Positions 35,353 to 45,150 are shown, numbered from the stretch's first letter. The stretch is DNA of 64,000 nucleotides from Kineococcus rubinsiae (GCF_011839805.1 NZ_VWPY01000010.1:1-64000), one strand, 5' to 3'. Made by a program: numbers and translations. The notes: generated by a model from the sequence alone, not told the origin.

Positions 35353-37065
35353 TCAGGTGAGGGAGCCGGCGACGGTGCGCGTCACCAGCGCGAGGGAGAC
35401 GGCGCCCGCGTCGGGGTGGCCGAGGGAGCGCTCCGCGAGCGGGCGGGCGCGCCCGATCTGCGGACGCAGGTCCTTGGTCGCCTCGGCGGCGGCCGTGGCG
35501 GCCTCCGCGGCGGCCTGCCAGGCGGCGGCCAGGTCGTCGCCGGCCTCCACGCGGGCCGCGAGGGTCTCGGCGAAGGGGACCTGCGCGTCGAGCATGGTCT
35601 TGTTGCCGACGCGGGCCCCGGCGAGGCGCATGACGGCCTCGACGGAGGCCGTGGCGCCCGCGGCGACCGCGGCGGCGTCCGGGGTGCCCTCGTCGCCGAG
35701 GGCCTCGGCGAAGGCGCGCAGCAGCACGCCCCAGATGACGCCGGAGGTGCCGCCCGCGCGGTCCGCCCAGGCGTCGCCCGCGGCGGCCAGGGTGGAGGCC
35801 GCGCCCGCACCGGCGTCGGACGCCTTGCGGGCGGCCTCCGCGGCGGCGGTGGACCCGCGGGCCATGCCGACGCCGTGGTCGCCGTCGCCGGCGACGGCGT
35901 CGATGCGGCCCAGCTCGTCCTCGGCCTCGTGCAGCGCGTCGCGGACGAGCTCGATGAGCCCCGCGATGCGGGCGCCGGACGCGGCGGCGTCGGCGGACGT
36001 CCCGTCGTAGCTGACGGTCGCCTCCTCGGGCACCACGTAGGGCTCGGCCGGGGTGGTCTCGATGATCGCGCCGGTCGAGAACGCCGGGGTCTGGGCCGGC
36101 GCGGTCCAGAGGGTCTCCAGCTCCTCGTCCAGCCAGGTCACGGTGAGCGAGGCGCCGGCCATGTCGAGGGAGGTGACGAGCTCGCCGACCTGCGGGGCGA
36201 CGATCTCGTAGCCCGCGGCGCGCAGCTTCGCGGCGATGGGCGCGTAGAGGAGGAACAGCTCCTCGTACTTGGTGGAGCCGAGGCCGTTGACCAGCACGGT
36301 GATGCGACCGGAGTCGGGCGCCTCGTCGGGCTTGCCGCCGAGGACGCGGTCCACGAGCAGGTCCGCGATCTCCTGCGGGGTGCCGATGGGCTCCTCGGAG
36401 ATGCCGGGCTCGCCGTGGATGCCGAGGCCGACCCCCATGTGGCCCTTGGTGACGGTGAACAGGGGCTCGGTCTCGCCGGGCAGCGTGCAGCCCTCGAACG
36501 CGATGCCCATGGAGCGCGTCACGTCGTTGCAGAAGCGCGAGACGCGCACGACGTCGTCGAAGGAGTAGCCCGCCTCGGCGGCCGCCCCGGCGATCTTGAA
36601 CGCGACCACGTCGCCCGCGATGCCGCGGCGCTGGTTGTTCGCGCCCTGGCCCTCGCTGGCCACGTCGTCGGTGACGACGAGCAGCTCGGCGGGGATCCCC
36701 TCGGCGCGCAGCCGCTCGGCGGCGAGGCCGAAGTTGAGGATGTCGCCGGCGTAGTTGCCGAAGCCGAGCAGGACGCCGCCGCCGTGGTCGGCGGCCTTCG
36801 CGACGTCGTAGGCCCAGCGGGTCGACGGGGACGCGAACACGTCACCGCACACCGCGCCGTCCGCGAGCCCCGGGCCGACGTACCCGGCGAAGGCCGGGTA
36901 GTGGCCCGACCCGCCGCCGACCACGACCGCGACCTTGCCCTGCGGGCTGGTGGTCGAGCGGACGACGCCGTGCGGCACGGTCTGGACGTAGGACGAGTAC
37001 AGGTCCACGAACCCCTCGAGCGCGTCCGGGACGAACGACGACGGGTCCCCGAAGATCCGGGTCAT
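35353..37065 (-). CDS. DhaK-DhaL fused ketose kinase (L-erythrulose kinase-like)
   Basis: The 570-residue product fuses a DhaK domain (about 1-330) to a DhaL domain (about 360-570). DhaK shows [40 protein letters not shown], and the covalent-substrate histidine in [10 protein letters not shown]. DhaL shows [16 protein letters not shown], which binds Mg-ATP through aspartates, and [15 protein letters not shown]. Fused enzymes use ATP rather than the phosphotransferase system. Within this operon, phosphorylation of L-erythrulose or a related ketotetrose is likely. ATG 37065 has GGGAG upstream. It follows the TIM-barrel gene by 52 bp. Confidence 0.88.
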   Translation of the reverse strand: MTRIFGDPSSFVPDALEGFVDLYSSYVQTVPHGVVRSTTSPQGKVAVVVGGGSGHYPAFAGYVGPGLADGAVCGDVFASPSTRWAYDVAKAADHGGGVLLGFGNYAGDILNFGLAAERLRAEGIPAELLVVTDDVASEGQGANNQRRGIAGDVVAFKIAGAAAEAGYSFDDVVRVSRFCNDVTRSMGIAFEGCTLPGETEPLFTVTKGHMGVGLGIHGEPGISEEPIGTPQEIADLLVDRVLGGKPDEAPDSGRITVLVNGLGSTKYEELFLLYAPIAAKLRAAGYEIVAPQVGELVTSLDMAGASLTVTWLDEELETLWTAPAQTPAFSTGAIIETTPAEPYVVPEEATVSYDGTSADAAASGARIAGLIELVRDALHEAEDELGRIDAVAGDGDHGVGMARGSTAAAEAARKASDAGAGAASTLAAAGDAWADRAGGTSGVIWGVLLRAFAEALGDEGTPDAAAVAAGATASVEAVMRLAGARVGNKTMLDAQVPFAETLAARVEAGDDLAAAWQAAAEAATAAAEATKDLRPQIGRARPLAERSLGHPDAGAVSLALVTRTVAGSLT

Positions 37066-37117
37066 GGAGTGATCTCCCTCGATCGGTAGGGCGGCTGGTG
37101 CGGTGGGCGGAAGGGTC

Positions 37118-38113
37118 TCAGACCGCGAGCGGCGTGCTGCGGGGCAGGACCCTGCGGATGTACTCGCGGTTCGTGGCGCCGACGCTGATGCTGTCGCCGC
37201 CGTAGTGCTCGACGCAGAAGGCGCCGCGGAAGCCGGAGTCCAGGGCGACCTGGATCGCCTTGCGGTAGTTGATGGTGCCGAACTCGAGCGGCGCGGGGTG
37301 GGTGCGCACGGAGCCGGTGCTCGGCTCCTCGTCCCGGTAGTAGTTCTTCAGGTGCCAGTAGTTCGTGTGCGGCAGCATCTTCTCGGCGATCTCGAGCCAG
37401 GGCTCGACCTCCCGGTGCAGGCGCAGGATGTTGCCGAAGTCGGGGTTGAGCCCGACGTTGTCCATGCCCACCTCGTGGATGAACTGCACGGCGGAGTCCG
37501 CGGTGCCGAGGTAGGTGTCCTCGTACATCTCCAGCGCGATCTGCACGCCGACGCCCTGGGCGTGCTCGGCGAGCTCCTTGATCCGCGAGACCGCGAGCGC
37601 CCGCGCCTCGGGGCCGAGGTCGTCGCTGTAGCCGGGCTCCAGCCAGAACCACAGGGCCTTGGCCTGCGCCGGCGTGAAGCCGCGCATGAAGCCGAAGTTC
37701 ACGAGCGGGATGCCGATCGCGGCGCAGGCGTCGATCGCGCGGTGGGAGTAGGCGAGGTTGTCCTGCCAGTGCTCCGGGTCCATCACGCTGCGGCGGGAGG
37801 TGGAGAAGGCGGGGATGCTCAGCCCGGCGCCGCGGACGGTGCGGGCGAACTCCTGCAGCCGCTCGGGGGAGAGGTCCGCGATGCGGATCCAGGTGTCGGT
37901 CGGGTCGATGCTCGTGTAGCCGGCGTCGACCATGACGTCGAGGGTGGCGGCCCACCCCTCGGCGGACTGCTCCTGCACCGTCGTGCCGTCCTTCAGGACG
38001 TGCGGGTGCGGCATCATCGGGACGGTGATCGGCCAGTTCTCCCGCGTCAGGACGTCGGGGTAGCCGTCGAAGACCGTGGTGGCGGGCGCGGTGGCGTCGT
38101 CGCTCGTGCTCAA
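37118..38113 (-). CDS. TIM-barrel sugar isomerase/epimerase-family protein (possible decarboxylase)
   Basis: The 331-residue product belongs to the xylose-isomerase-like TIM barrel family. Metal ligands are visible as Glu in IALEMYEDTYLG, Asp in GLNPDFGN, His in YWHLKNYY and Glu in FCVEHYGG. Members act as sugar-phosphate isomerases, hydroxypyruvate isomerases, or 3-oxo-acid decarboxylases such as OiaX, which yields L-erythrulose. It is the first gene of the operon, and the DhaK-DhaL, TIM and RpiB neighbours would use the same tetrulose, so a decarboxylase role is attractive but unproven. The start is TTG 38113, with GGAG 6 bp upstream. Confidence 0.78.
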   Translation of the reverse strand: MSTSDDATAPATTVFDGYPDVLTRENWPITVPMMPHPHVLKDGTTVQEQSAEGWAATLDVMVDAGYTSIDPTDTWIRIADLSPERLQEFARTVRGAGLSIPAFSTSRRSVMDPEHWQDNLAYSHRAIDACAAIGIPLVNFGFMRGFTPAQAKALWFWLEPGYSDDLGPEARALAVSRIKELAEHAQGVGVQIALEMYEDTYLGTADSAVQFIHEVGMDNVGLNPDFGNILRLHREVEPWLEIAEKMLPHTNYWHLKNYYRDEEPSTGSVRTHPAPLEFGTINYRKAIQVALDSGFRGAFCVEHYGGDSISVGATNREYIRRVLPRSTPLAV

Positions 38114-38144
38114 GATCGCTCCATCGGTGGGGTCTTGGTCGGTC

Positions 38145-38165
38145 AGATTCTATAGAAAATCATGT
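38145..38165 (-). promoter_or_regulatory. Promoter and CTATAG operator of the tetrose operon
   Basis: The 10-bp palindrome TTCTATAGAA (38148-38157) sits 35 bp before the TTG start of the first operon gene. On the minus strand its TATAGA/TAGAAT is the best -10 in the gap; no good -35 is seen. The core AT[A/T]CTATAG matches the two sites near 31.8 and 32.1 kb. A repressor bound here would cover the -10. Confidence 0.55.
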
Positions 38166-38261
38166 TCCGCTCGCCGGTAAGGGTGCATCACCGTCCGGGC
38201 GGGTGTCAACGCCGACACCCGGCGGGCTGCCGGGGGAGGGCGCGGGCCCAGCCTGCCCGCC

Positions 38262-38957
38262 TCAGCCCGGCGCCGCGCGTCGCAGCACCCGTTCGAGGTG
38301 CAGGCGCATCGCCTCGCCGGCGGCCTCGGGGTCGCGCGCCTCGAAGGCCCGCACGATCGCCTCGTGCTCGGCGACGCTCTCGGCCGCGTCCGGCACCTCG
38401 TCCTCGACCTGGTGCAGGCGCTGCACGAAGCCGCGGAAGGAGTCCAGCGTCCGCACGATGAAGGGGTTGCCGGTGCCCTCGGCCACGAGCTCGTGGAAGG
38501 ACCAGTCGGCCTGCAGGTAGTCCTTGAAGCCCGCGTAGCCCGGGCCGGTCGGGGCCGTGCGCTGCGCCTCGACCGCGGCCCACAGGCGCCGCACGAACGC
38601 GTCGTCGGAGCGGCGGCAGGCGCGGTCGGCGTTGCCCGGCTCGACCAGCAGCCGCACGTCCACCAGCTGGCCCAGCTCCTCCGGCGTCAGCAGCGGGGCC
38701 GCGCGGTAGCCGCGGCGGGCGGAGCGGACCACGAGCCCCGTCGCCTCGAGGCGGGCCAGCGCCTCGCGCACGGGCGTCGCGGAGACGCCCAGGCGGTCCG
38801 CGAGCGCCTGCGTGCGCAGCGCGGCGCCCGGTTCCACCCCGCGGGCCATGAGGAGCTCCAGCAGCGCCTCGTGGACGCTGTCGGACAGCCCGCGGTGCTC
38901 GCCCGGCGAGGGGGCGGTGGCGGCGTCGGCGCGTCCGGTGTCCGTGGAGTGGTCCAT
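38262..38957 (-). CDS. GntR-family regulator with FCD domain (second, flanking)
   Basis: The 231-residue product has a winged helix (about 25-95: LRTQALADRLGVSATPVREALARLEATGLV) and an FCD domain (about 105-225; DVRLLVEPGNADRA, WSFHELVAEGTGNPF, EHEAIVRAFEARD). It lies upstream of the operon on the same strand, separated by 148 bp that hold the CTATAG promoter. It may therefore be a second controller or regulate the divergent M20 gene. ATG 38957 has TAGCGT nine bp upstream and no ribosome site, so it may be nearly leaderless. Confidence 0.87.
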   Translation of the reverse strand: MDHSTDTGRADAATAPSPGEHRGLSDSVHEALLELLMARGVEPGAALRTQALADRLGVSATPVREALARLEATGLVVRSARRGYRAAPLLTPEELGQLVDVRLLVEPGNADRACRRSDDAFVRRLWAAVEAQRTAPTGPGYAGFKDYLQADWSFHELVAEGTGNPFIVRTLDSFRGFVQRLHQVEDEVPDAAESVAEHEAIVRAFEARDPEAAGEAMRLHLERVLRRAAPG

Positions 38958-39013
38958 CGCGTCCGGACGCTACCGCTCCACCCCGCCGCACGTGCCGGTC
39001 GGCGCCCAGTGAC

Positions 39014-39019
39014 TACCGT
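39014..39019 (+). promoter_or_regulatory. -10 element TACCGT for leaderless M20 gene
   Basis: TACCGT ends 6 bp before the GTG start at 39026 and there is no ribosome site between. Confidence 0.5.
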
Positions 39020-39025
39020 GGCGGC

Positions 39026-40360
39026 GTGAGCGAGGACACCGGAGCAGCTGCAGGCGGAACGGCCGAGCGGGAGGTCGTGGACATCTGCCGCGACCTGCTG
39101 CGCATCGACACGTCGAACTACGGCGACGGGTCGGGCCCGGGAGAGCGGGTGGCGGGCGAGCACGTCATGGGCCTGCTGCACGAGGTCGGGCTCCAGCCCG
39201 AGTACCTCGAGGGCTTCGACCGGCGCGGCAACGTCGTGGTCCGGATCCCCGGGGACGAGCGCGGCACGGCGGAGCGCGGGGCGCTGCTGCTGCACGGGCA
39301 CCTGGACGTGGTGCCGGCCCAGGCCTCGGACTGGAAGGTCGACCCGTTCTCGGGCGAGATCGCCGACGGCTGCCTGTGGGGCCGCGGCGCGGTCGACATG
39401 AAGGACATGGACGCGATGCTGCTGGCGGTCGCGCGCGACCTGGCCCGCACCGGCACGCGCCCGCCGCGGGACCTCGTGTTCGCGTTCATGGCCGACGAGG
39501 AGGCCGGCGGCGTCCAGGGGGCGAGCTGGCTGGTGGACGAGCGCCCGGACCTGTTCGAGGGGGTCACCGAGGCCGTCAGCGAGGTCGGCGGGTTCTCCGT
39601 CGACATCGACGGCCAGCGCGCGTACCTGCTGCAGACGGCGGAGAAGGGCATCGCGTGGCTGCGGCTGGTGGCGCACGGGCGCGCCGGTCACGGCTCGCAG
39701 GTCGGCACCGACAACGCGGTGACGCGGCTGTGCGCCGCCGTGGCCCGCATCGGGGCCTACGGCTGGCCGCTGGAGTACACGGCGACCGTGCGCCAGTTCC
39801 TCGAGGGCGTCTCGGAGATCACCGGGATCGCCTTCGACGAGACCGACCCGTCGCTGCTGCTGGCCAAGCTGGGCACCACCGCGCGCTGGGTGGGGGCGAC
39901 GCTGCAGAACACGTCGAACCCGACGGCGCTGGACGCGGGCTACAAGCACAACGTGATCCCCGGGACCGCGACCGCCCTGATCGACACCCGGTTCCTGCCG
40001 GGTCGCCAGGAGGAGCTGCTGTCCACGATCCGCGAGCTCGCGGGCGAGCGCGTGGACGTGGAGGAGGTCCACGTCGACCGCGCGCTGGAGACGGAGTTCG
40101 GCGCGCCCCTGGTGGACCGCATGAAGAACGCGCTGGCCGCGGAGGACCCGGACGCGGTCGTGCTGCCGTACTGCCTGGCGGGCGGCACGGACAACAAGTC
40201 CTTCGCGCGCCTCGGCATCCGCGGCTACGGATTCGCGCCGCTGCGGCTGCCCGCGGGCCTGGACTTCGCGGGGATGTTCCACGGCATCGACGAGCGCGTG
40301 CCGGTCGACGCGCTGGAGTTCGGCGTCCGGGTCCTGCAGCGCTTCGTCGCGGACTGCTGA
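39026..40360 (+). CDS. M20-family metallopeptidase/amidohydrolase
   Basis: The 444-residue product is an M20 dizinc hydrolase. Metal and catalytic residues appear in LLLHGHLDVVPA, GRGAVDMKDMDAM, ADEEAGGVQGA, and the C-terminal GIDERVPV. The dimerisation domain begins near residue 210 (RLVAHGRAGHGSQ). It is of the ArgE/DapE/peptidase-T type; whether it acts on dipeptides or N-acyl amino acids cannot be told. The GTG start is probably leaderless. It is divergent from the second GntR gene and converges on the alpha/beta hydrolase. Confidence 0.88.
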   Translation: MSEDTGAAAGGTAEREVVDICRDLLRIDTSNYGDGSGPGERVAGEHVMGLLHEVGLQPEYLEGFDRRGNVVVRIPGDERGTAERGALLLHGHLDVVPAQASDWKVDPFSGEIADGCLWGRGAVDMKDMDAMLLAVARDLARTGTRPPRDLVFAFMADEEAGGVQGASWLVDERPDLFEGVTEAVSEVGGFSVDIDGQRAYLLQTAEKGIAWLRLVAHGRAGHGSQVGTDNAVTRLCAAVARIGAYGWPLEYTATVRQFLEGVSEITGIAFDETDPSLLLAKLGTTARWVGATLQNTSNPTALDAGYKHNVIPGTATALIDTRFLPGRQEELLSTIRELAGERVDVEEVHVDRALETEFGAPLVDRMKNALAAEDPDAVVLPYCLAGGTDNKSFARLGIRGYGFAPLRLPAGLDFAGMFHGIDERVPVDALEFGVRVLQRFVADC

Positions 40361-40399
40361 GCGGACGCCCGGCCGGCGTCCGCCGGCCGGGCGCCCCGG

Positions 40400-41227
40400 T
40401 CAGGCCGTGAACTCCCGCACGAGCGGCGGGAGCGCGGGGGAGTCGAGCACGTCGTGGTGGGTGCGTCCGGGCAGCACGGCCAGGCGGTGGCGCGGGCGCC
40501 CGGAACCGTCCCACCCGCCGTCGCGCAGGCCCCCGCCGAGGAGGCCGAAGAACTCCGCGGCGTGGGTCACGGGGACGCTGTCGCCGTCGGCGTAGACGAG
40601 CAGCGTGTCGGGCACCAGGTCCGCGACCTCGGCGGTCCAGTCGTAGTCCGAGCCCAGCAGGACGCCGAGGGCGTCCATGAGACGGGGGAAGTCGTCGACC
40701 ACGGGGGCGACGGCCGCGTAGGCGTCGTAGAGCGGGGTGCGCCGCATCATCTCGAACGCAGCGCGGCTCACCCCGCCCATGCCCTCGGCGATCTCCGGGT
40801 ACCAGCCGGTGCGCCGGCAGGGCACCGCCACGAGGACGAGGCGCCGCACGAGGCCGGGGTGGAGCAGCGCCGTGCGCAGGCTCGTCAGGCCGCCCAGGGA
40901 GTAGCCCAGGACGTCGGCGGGCTGCCGCACGACCTCCCGGACCACCGCGGCGACCTGGTCGCCCAGGGCGTCGAAGCTCAGGGGAGCCGTGCCCAGCGCC
41001 GTGTGCCCGTGACCCTGCAGCTCGACGGACACCACCCGCCGGTCCGCGGCCCAGCCGGGGGCGGTGCCCGCGAACATCGCGGTCGTGCCGAACCCGCCGT
41101 GGACCAGTACCAGCGGGGTCCCGCCGGTGCCGCGGGACTCCCAGTGCACCTGCACCCCCGCCGCGTCCACGGACCCGCTCTCCAGCCCGCCGGGCACCGC
41201 GGTGGTCTCGTCGTCCGTCGTCGTCAT
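40400..41227 (-). CDS. Alpha/beta-fold hydrolase
   Basis: The 275-residue product is a typical alpha/beta hydrolase. It has the oxyanion strand LVLVHGGFGTTAMF, a nucleophile elbow VLGYSLGGL with Ser, and a late His in GRTHHDVLDS. TLLVYADGDSVPV carries the acid region. It is the last gene of the amide operon, 49 bp after the nitrilase, and could hydrolyse an ester, lactone or lactam intermediate. Esterase/lipase or haloalkane-type activity cannot be separated by sequence. The ATG start at 41227 is preferred over an upstream in-frame start. Confidence 0.83.
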   Translation of the reverse strand: MTTTDDETTAVPGGLESGSVDAAGVQVHWESRGTGGTPLVLVHGGFGTTAMFAGTAPGWAADRRVVSVELQGHGHTALGTAPLSFDALGDQVAAVVREVVRQPADVLGYSLGGLTSLRTALLHPGLVRRLVLVAVPCRRTGWYPEIAEGMGGVSRAAFEMMRRTPLYDAYAAVAPVVDDFPRLMDALGVLLGSDYDWTAEVADLVPDTLLVYADGDSVPVTHAAEFFGLLGGGLRDGGWDGSGRPRHRLAVLPGRTHHDVLDSPALPPLVREFTA

Positions 41228-41276
41228 GCCCACCAGACTGCACCCCGGGCGGGAACTCATCGGCGCGGTGCGGCGA

Positions 41277-42320
41277 TCACCCCCCGCTCGGGCCGCGCGG
41301 CGCGGGCGTCGCCCCGCCGGGCCGGGCGCGGACCCCGGCCGGGGCGGGGAACCCGGACCGCGTCCCGTCGACGTGCTCGACCTCGTCCTCCCAGGGGAGC
41401 CGGTAGGTGCCCGCCACGAGGTCCTGCATGAAGGTGTACGGGCTGTCGGTGGCCCCGCCCTCGACCGCGACGTACCCGCGGTGCCCGAGCTGGTAGAGGT
41501 TGTTCTCCACGCCCCAGCTCCGCCGCGCCTCCCGGGCGCGGGCGGGCACCACCTCGGCGGTGACGATCCGGTCGGGGGTCCCGTCGCCCTGCTCGAGGAC
41601 GGTGCCGTCCACGTCGCACACCATGGCCTCGCCCATGGAGCGGATCCCCGTGCTGTCGGCGCCCGCGAGGCAGACGGACGCGGTGTAGGCGAGGTTGTGG
41701 AAGGCGTTGGCCTGGTTGGTGATCCGCCACGACGGGCGGATCGGGTAGGTGTACCCGGCCGTGCGCAGGACCACGTCGGCCCCGCGGTAGGCGGCCTCGC
41801 GGGCCATCTCGGGCAGCATCCCGTCGTGGCAGATGATCAGGGCCAGCCGCGAGCCCTTCGGGCCGTCGCAGACGGGAACGCCCAGGTCGCCCGGCTGCCA
41901 CGGTTCCAGCGGTGTCCAGGGGTGCATCTTGCGGTAGTACAGCTGCACCTCGCCGGCGTCGTCGACGATGATCCCGCTGTTCCAGGGGGCGCCGTCGGGG
42001 TTGCGCTCCATCAGGGAGAAGCACCCCCAGACGCCTGCCTCGGCGCACGCCGCGCGCAGCAGGGCGATCTCCGGGCCGTCCAGGTCGCAGAGCAGGTCGT
42101 CGTCGAGCCACGTCGCGGGGTCGAGCCCGTTGAGGCTGTACTCGGGGAACACGACGAGGTCGAGGGTCGGCATCCCGCGCTTGGCGCCGCGCAGCAGCCC
42201 CGCCAGGTGCTCCGCCGCCCGCAGCAGGTCCTCCGGACGGGCGACGACGGGCACCTGCGCCTGCACGAGCGCGAGGACCAGGGCGCCGGGGGACGGGTTC
42301 AGCCCGCCGAGGCCGCTCAC
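41277..42320 (-). CDS. Nitrilase-superfamily amidase, formamidase (AmiF)-like
   Basis: The 347-residue product has the complete nitrilase catalytic set: Glu60 (VFPEYSLNG), Lys131 (YYRKMHPW) and Cys164 (IICHDGMLPE). This spacing and the length match AmiF/AmiE-type aliphatic amidases. It probably releases ammonia from a short amide such as formamide or an N-carbamoyl compound. Its GTG (42320) overlaps the stop of the upstream amidase gene (GTGA), which implies translational coupling and shared function. C-terminal residues are Pro/Gly-rich and probably flexible. Confidence 0.85.
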   Translation of the reverse strand: MSGLGGLNPSPGALVLALVQAQVPVVARPEDLLRAAEHLAGLLRGAKRGMPTLDLVVFPEYSLNGLDPATWLDDDLLCDLDGPEIALLRAACAEAGVWGCFSLMERNPDGAPWNSGIIVDDAGEVQLYYRKMHPWTPLEPWQPGDLGVPVCDGPKGSRLALIICHDGMLPEMAREAAYRGADVVLRTAGYTYPIRPSWRITNQANAFHNLAYTASVCLAGADSTGIRSMGEAMVCDVDGTVLEQGDGTPDRIVTAEVVPARAREARRSWGVENNLYQLGHRGYVAVEGGATDSPYTFMQDLVAGTYRLPWEDEVEHVDGTRSGFPAPAGVRARPGGATPAPRGPSGG

Positions 42321-43810
42321 GCCGGCACGCCCGCGGTCGAGGTCACGTCGAGGACGCGATCGGCCAGGCCCAGCGGCCAGTCCTGCGCCCAGGGGGCGGC
42401 CTCCTCGTAGGCGGCCGAGGCCCGCAGCACGGTGGCGTCGGCGAGGTGCCGCCCCACGATCTGCAGACCGACCGGCAGCCCCGCGGCGGTGAACCCGGCC
42501 GGCACGCTGGCGGCGGGCTGGCCCGTGAGGTTCAGCGGGGAGACGAACCCGAGCCAGGCCGAGGCCGGCACCATCCGCCCGTCGATCCGCTCGGGCCCCT
42601 GGACGTCGACCGGGAACGCCGGGACGGCGAGGGTCGGGGTGAGCAGCAGGTCGACGTCGGCCATGAACCGCCACATGCGGTTCACGAGGCGCTTGCGCGC
42701 CACGACGGCGTCGGTGAACTCCTCGGCCGTCCAGTCGCGCCGCAGCGCCTCGACGAGGTGGGGGGACATCCGGTCGCCGAACTCGTCCGCCATGCGGCGC
42801 ATGCCCCGCAGGTCGGTCTCGTTCATGACGAGGGCCCAGTGGGTCCGGGCCGCGTCCTGCAGCCCGGGGTCGCGCTCCTCGACGGAGCACCCGATCCGGT
42901 CGGCGAAGACCCCGGCCGCGCGCTCCGCGATCGCCCGCACCTCGGGGTCGACGGGGACCCCGCCGAACTCCGCGCTGAACGCGACCCGCAGGCCCGCGAC
43001 CCCGCCCCGGGGGGCCGCGAGCCAGTCGACGTCGTCGCAGGGGATCGAGTGCCGGTCGCGCGGGTCGGGGCCGGCGAGGACGGACATCATCAGCGCCGCG
43101 TCGGCCACCGTTCTCGTCAGGGGCCCGATGTGCTCCAGGGCCTCCCAGCTGGAGAACCCGGGGTAGCGCTCGTCGCGAGCGCCCGGGTACAGCGGGACCC
43201 GCCCCATGGACGCCTTGAACCCGTAGATCCCGCAGTGGGCGGCGGGGATGCGGACCGACCCGCCGCCGTCGCTGCCCAGGGCCAGCGGCGCCATCCCGGT
43301 GGCGACGGCCACGGCGGACCCCGCGCTGGAACCCCCGGACGTCATGGCGAGGTTCCACGGGTTGCGCGTCGTCTCGGAGATCGGGTTGTGGCTCGCGCCG
43401 CTGTAGCCGAGCTCCGTGACGTTGGTCTTGCCCAGCACGACCGCGCCCGCGGCCCTCACCCGCTCGACCACGACGTCGTCCTCGTCGGGGACGAAGTGCT
43501 CGTAGGCGGGCGAGCCGGACCGGGTCGGGATCCCGGCCGTGGCGATGAGGTCCTTGACCGCGAGGGGCACCCCGGCCAGCGGGCCCGGGTCCTCCCCGCG
43601 GGCCAAGGCGGCGTCGACCTCCGCCGCCCGGGCCCGCGCCGCGTCCGCCGTCACCTCCACGAAGGCGTGCAGGTCTCCGTCGAGCTCGCTGATGCGCTGC
43701 AGCGCAGCGTCGGTCGCCTCGGAGGCCGTGGTGCGACCCGTCCGGATGCGGTGGGCGAGCTCGGTGGCGGGCAGCAGGGTGGGGTCGACGGTGCCTCCGG
43801 CCACGCTCAC
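42317..43810 (-). CDS. Amidase-signature-family amidase 1
   Basis: The 497-residue product has the amidase-signature triad Lys86 (VKDLIA), Ser161/162 (TSGGSSAGS) and Ser185 (DGGGSVRIP). Family members hydrolyse amides, hydantoin-derived ureides or allophanate. Its GTG (43810) overlaps the permease stop by 4 nt and its stop overlaps the nitrilase start by 4 nt. The chain of permease, amidase and nitrilase is therefore coupled. The residues that set substrate choice are not recognisable. GTG at 43804 is an alternative start, two codons later. Confidence 0.86.
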   Translation of the reverse strand: MSVAGGTVDPTLLPATELAHRIRTGRTTASEATDAALQRISELDGDLHAFVEVTADAARARAAEVDAALARGEDPGPLAGVPLAVKDLIATAGIPTRSGSPAYEHFVPDEDDVVVERVRAAGAVVLGKTNVTELGYSGASHNPISETTRNPWNLAMTSGGSSAGSAVAVATGMAPLALGSDGGGSVRIPAAHCGIYGFKASMGRVPLYPGARDERYPGFSSWEALEHIGPLTRTVADAALMMSVLAGPDPRDRHSIPCDDVDWLAAPRGGVAGLRVAFSAEFGGVPVDPEVRAIAERAAGVFADRIGCSVEERDPGLQDAARTHWALVMNETDLRGMRRMADEFGDRMSPHLVEALRRDWTAEEFTDAVVARKRLVNRMWRFMADVDLLLTPTLAVPAFPVDVQGPERIDGRMVPASAWLGFVSPLNLTGQPAASVPAGFTAAGLPVGLQIVGRHLADATVLRASAAYEEAAPWAQDWPLGLADRVLDVTSTAGVPA

Positions 43811-45150
43811 ACCCCCGCCGTCGCGTCGGCGACGTCCGTGGAGGAGTCCCGGGCGGCCGTGCGCTGCCCGGTGAGCAGCTGCAGCGCGACGTAGGCGATG
43901 GCGCCCACGACGATGCCGGCGATCGCCTCGCTCAGCTGCGGGGCGGCGACGTGCACGACGTAGGCGCCCGCGGCGCCGATCGCCCACGCCGCGAACGGCT
44001 GGACGCGCCACGCGACGTCGGCGCGGCTGCGCGACCACCGGGTCAGGAGCTGGTCGACGACGAGGACCGCGCCGATGGGCGGCACGAAGATGCCCAGCAG
44101 GTTCAGCCAGGTCGCGAAGTGGCTCCACACCCCGGCGAGCGCGGCGATCGTGCCCACGGTGCCGAGCACGATCGTCAGGACGCGCATGCGGCCGCGGGTC
44201 AGCTGGCTCCAGCCGACGGCGCCGTTGTAGAGGCAGTGGGTGCACACGGAGCCGAGGTTGACGAAGACGAACACGACGGCCAGCGCGGAGAGCACCTGCC
44301 CGTGCGAGGTGAGCAGCGGCAGGAAGTCGCCGCCGTTGGCGGCGGGGGCCACGGCCGCGCCCGCCGCGACGATGATGCCGCCGGCGAGCAGCGAGATGAC
44401 GTTGGCCAGCGGGAACGCGGTGAACGTGGCGGCCACGGCCTCGCGGCCCGAGCGCGACCAGCGCGTGAAGTCGGCCGTCATCGTCCCGGAGTCCGCGAAG
44501 CCGGCGATGACGATGGTGATGGCCGCCCCGACGCTGAGGACCCCGGCGTCCGGCGCGCCACCCGCGTAGGACGTGACGCCGGAGAGCCCGCCCTCGCGGG
44601 AGGCGATGACGAGCGCGACGCCGCCGAGCACCAGGAACATCGGGGCCGCGACGAGCCCGATGACGGTGAGCGCCCGGATGCCGATGAACGTCACGGCGAC
44701 GTACAGGACCCCGGCGAGCAGGATCATCCACTTCTCGCTCCAGCCGAGCGAGGTGTGCAGGGTCGCCCCGGTGAGGCCGGTCTGGAACGCGAACCAGCCG
44801 ATGACGACGGTGGACAGGAACCCGGCCGCGATGGGCGCACCCCGGCGGCCGAACGTCTCGGCCGCGGTGAGGGCGAAGTTCTTGCCCGTGCGCCCGGCGA
44901 CGTAGCTGAGGGCGCCGACGTAGGCGAACAGGACGGCGTTGCCCGCGAGGATGGCGCCGATCCCGCGCCAGAAGCCGAGGCCGTAGACGATGGTGCCGCC
45001 GAAGATGGCGTTCGTGATGATCATCGGGAACCCGAACCAGACCGCGGAGACGGATCCCAGGGACCGTCGGCGGGTGGGCGGGACGGGCTCGTGCTCGAAC
45101 TCCGACGCCAGCGCGTGGTGCTCGGTGGGGACTCCGGTCGTGGTGGCCAC
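43807..45150 (-). CDS. NCS1-family nucleobase/N-heterocycle permease
   Basis: The 447-residue product has 12 hydrophobic segments and NCS1 (CodB-like) features: VSAVWFGFPMIITNAIFGG, LSYVAGRTGKNFALTAAETFG, GWFAFQTGLTG, and GFADSGTMTADFTRWSRSG. NCS1 proteins co-transport cytosine, purines, allantoin, hydantoin or thiamine precursors with sodium or protons. Being coupled to two amide hydrolases, it probably imports a cyclic amide or ureide. The GTG start at 45150 has GGAAGGA 7 bp upstream. A 98-bp gap separates it from PxpA. Confidence 0.87.
   Translation of the reverse strand: MATTTGVPTEHHALASEFEHEPVPPTRRRSLGSVSAVWFGFPMIITNAIFGGTIVYGLGFWRGIGAILAGNAVLFAYVGALSYVAGRTGKNFALTAAETFGRRGAPIAAGFLSTVVIGWFAFQTGLTGATLHTSLGWSEKWMILLAGVLYVAVTFIGIRALTVIGLVAAPMFLVLGGVALVIASREGGLSGVTSYAGGAPDAGVLSVGAAITIVIAGFADSGTMTADFTRWSRSGREAVAATFTAFPLANVISLLAGGIIVAAGAAVAPAANGGDFLPLLTSHGQVLSALAVVFVFVNLGSVCTHCLYNGAVGWSQLTRGRMRVLTIVLGTVGTIAALAGVWSHFATWLNLLGIFVPPIGAVLVVDQLLTRWSRSRADVAWRVQPFAAWAIGAAGAYVVHVAAPQLSEAIAGIVVGAIAYVALQLLTGQRTAARDSSTDVADATAGV

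Noticed and set aside
32646-35360. Plus-strand open frame of about 900 codons
   Set aside because: It is the antisense image of the dehydrogenase, TIM and RpiB genes, with Gly/Asp/Val-rich content only.
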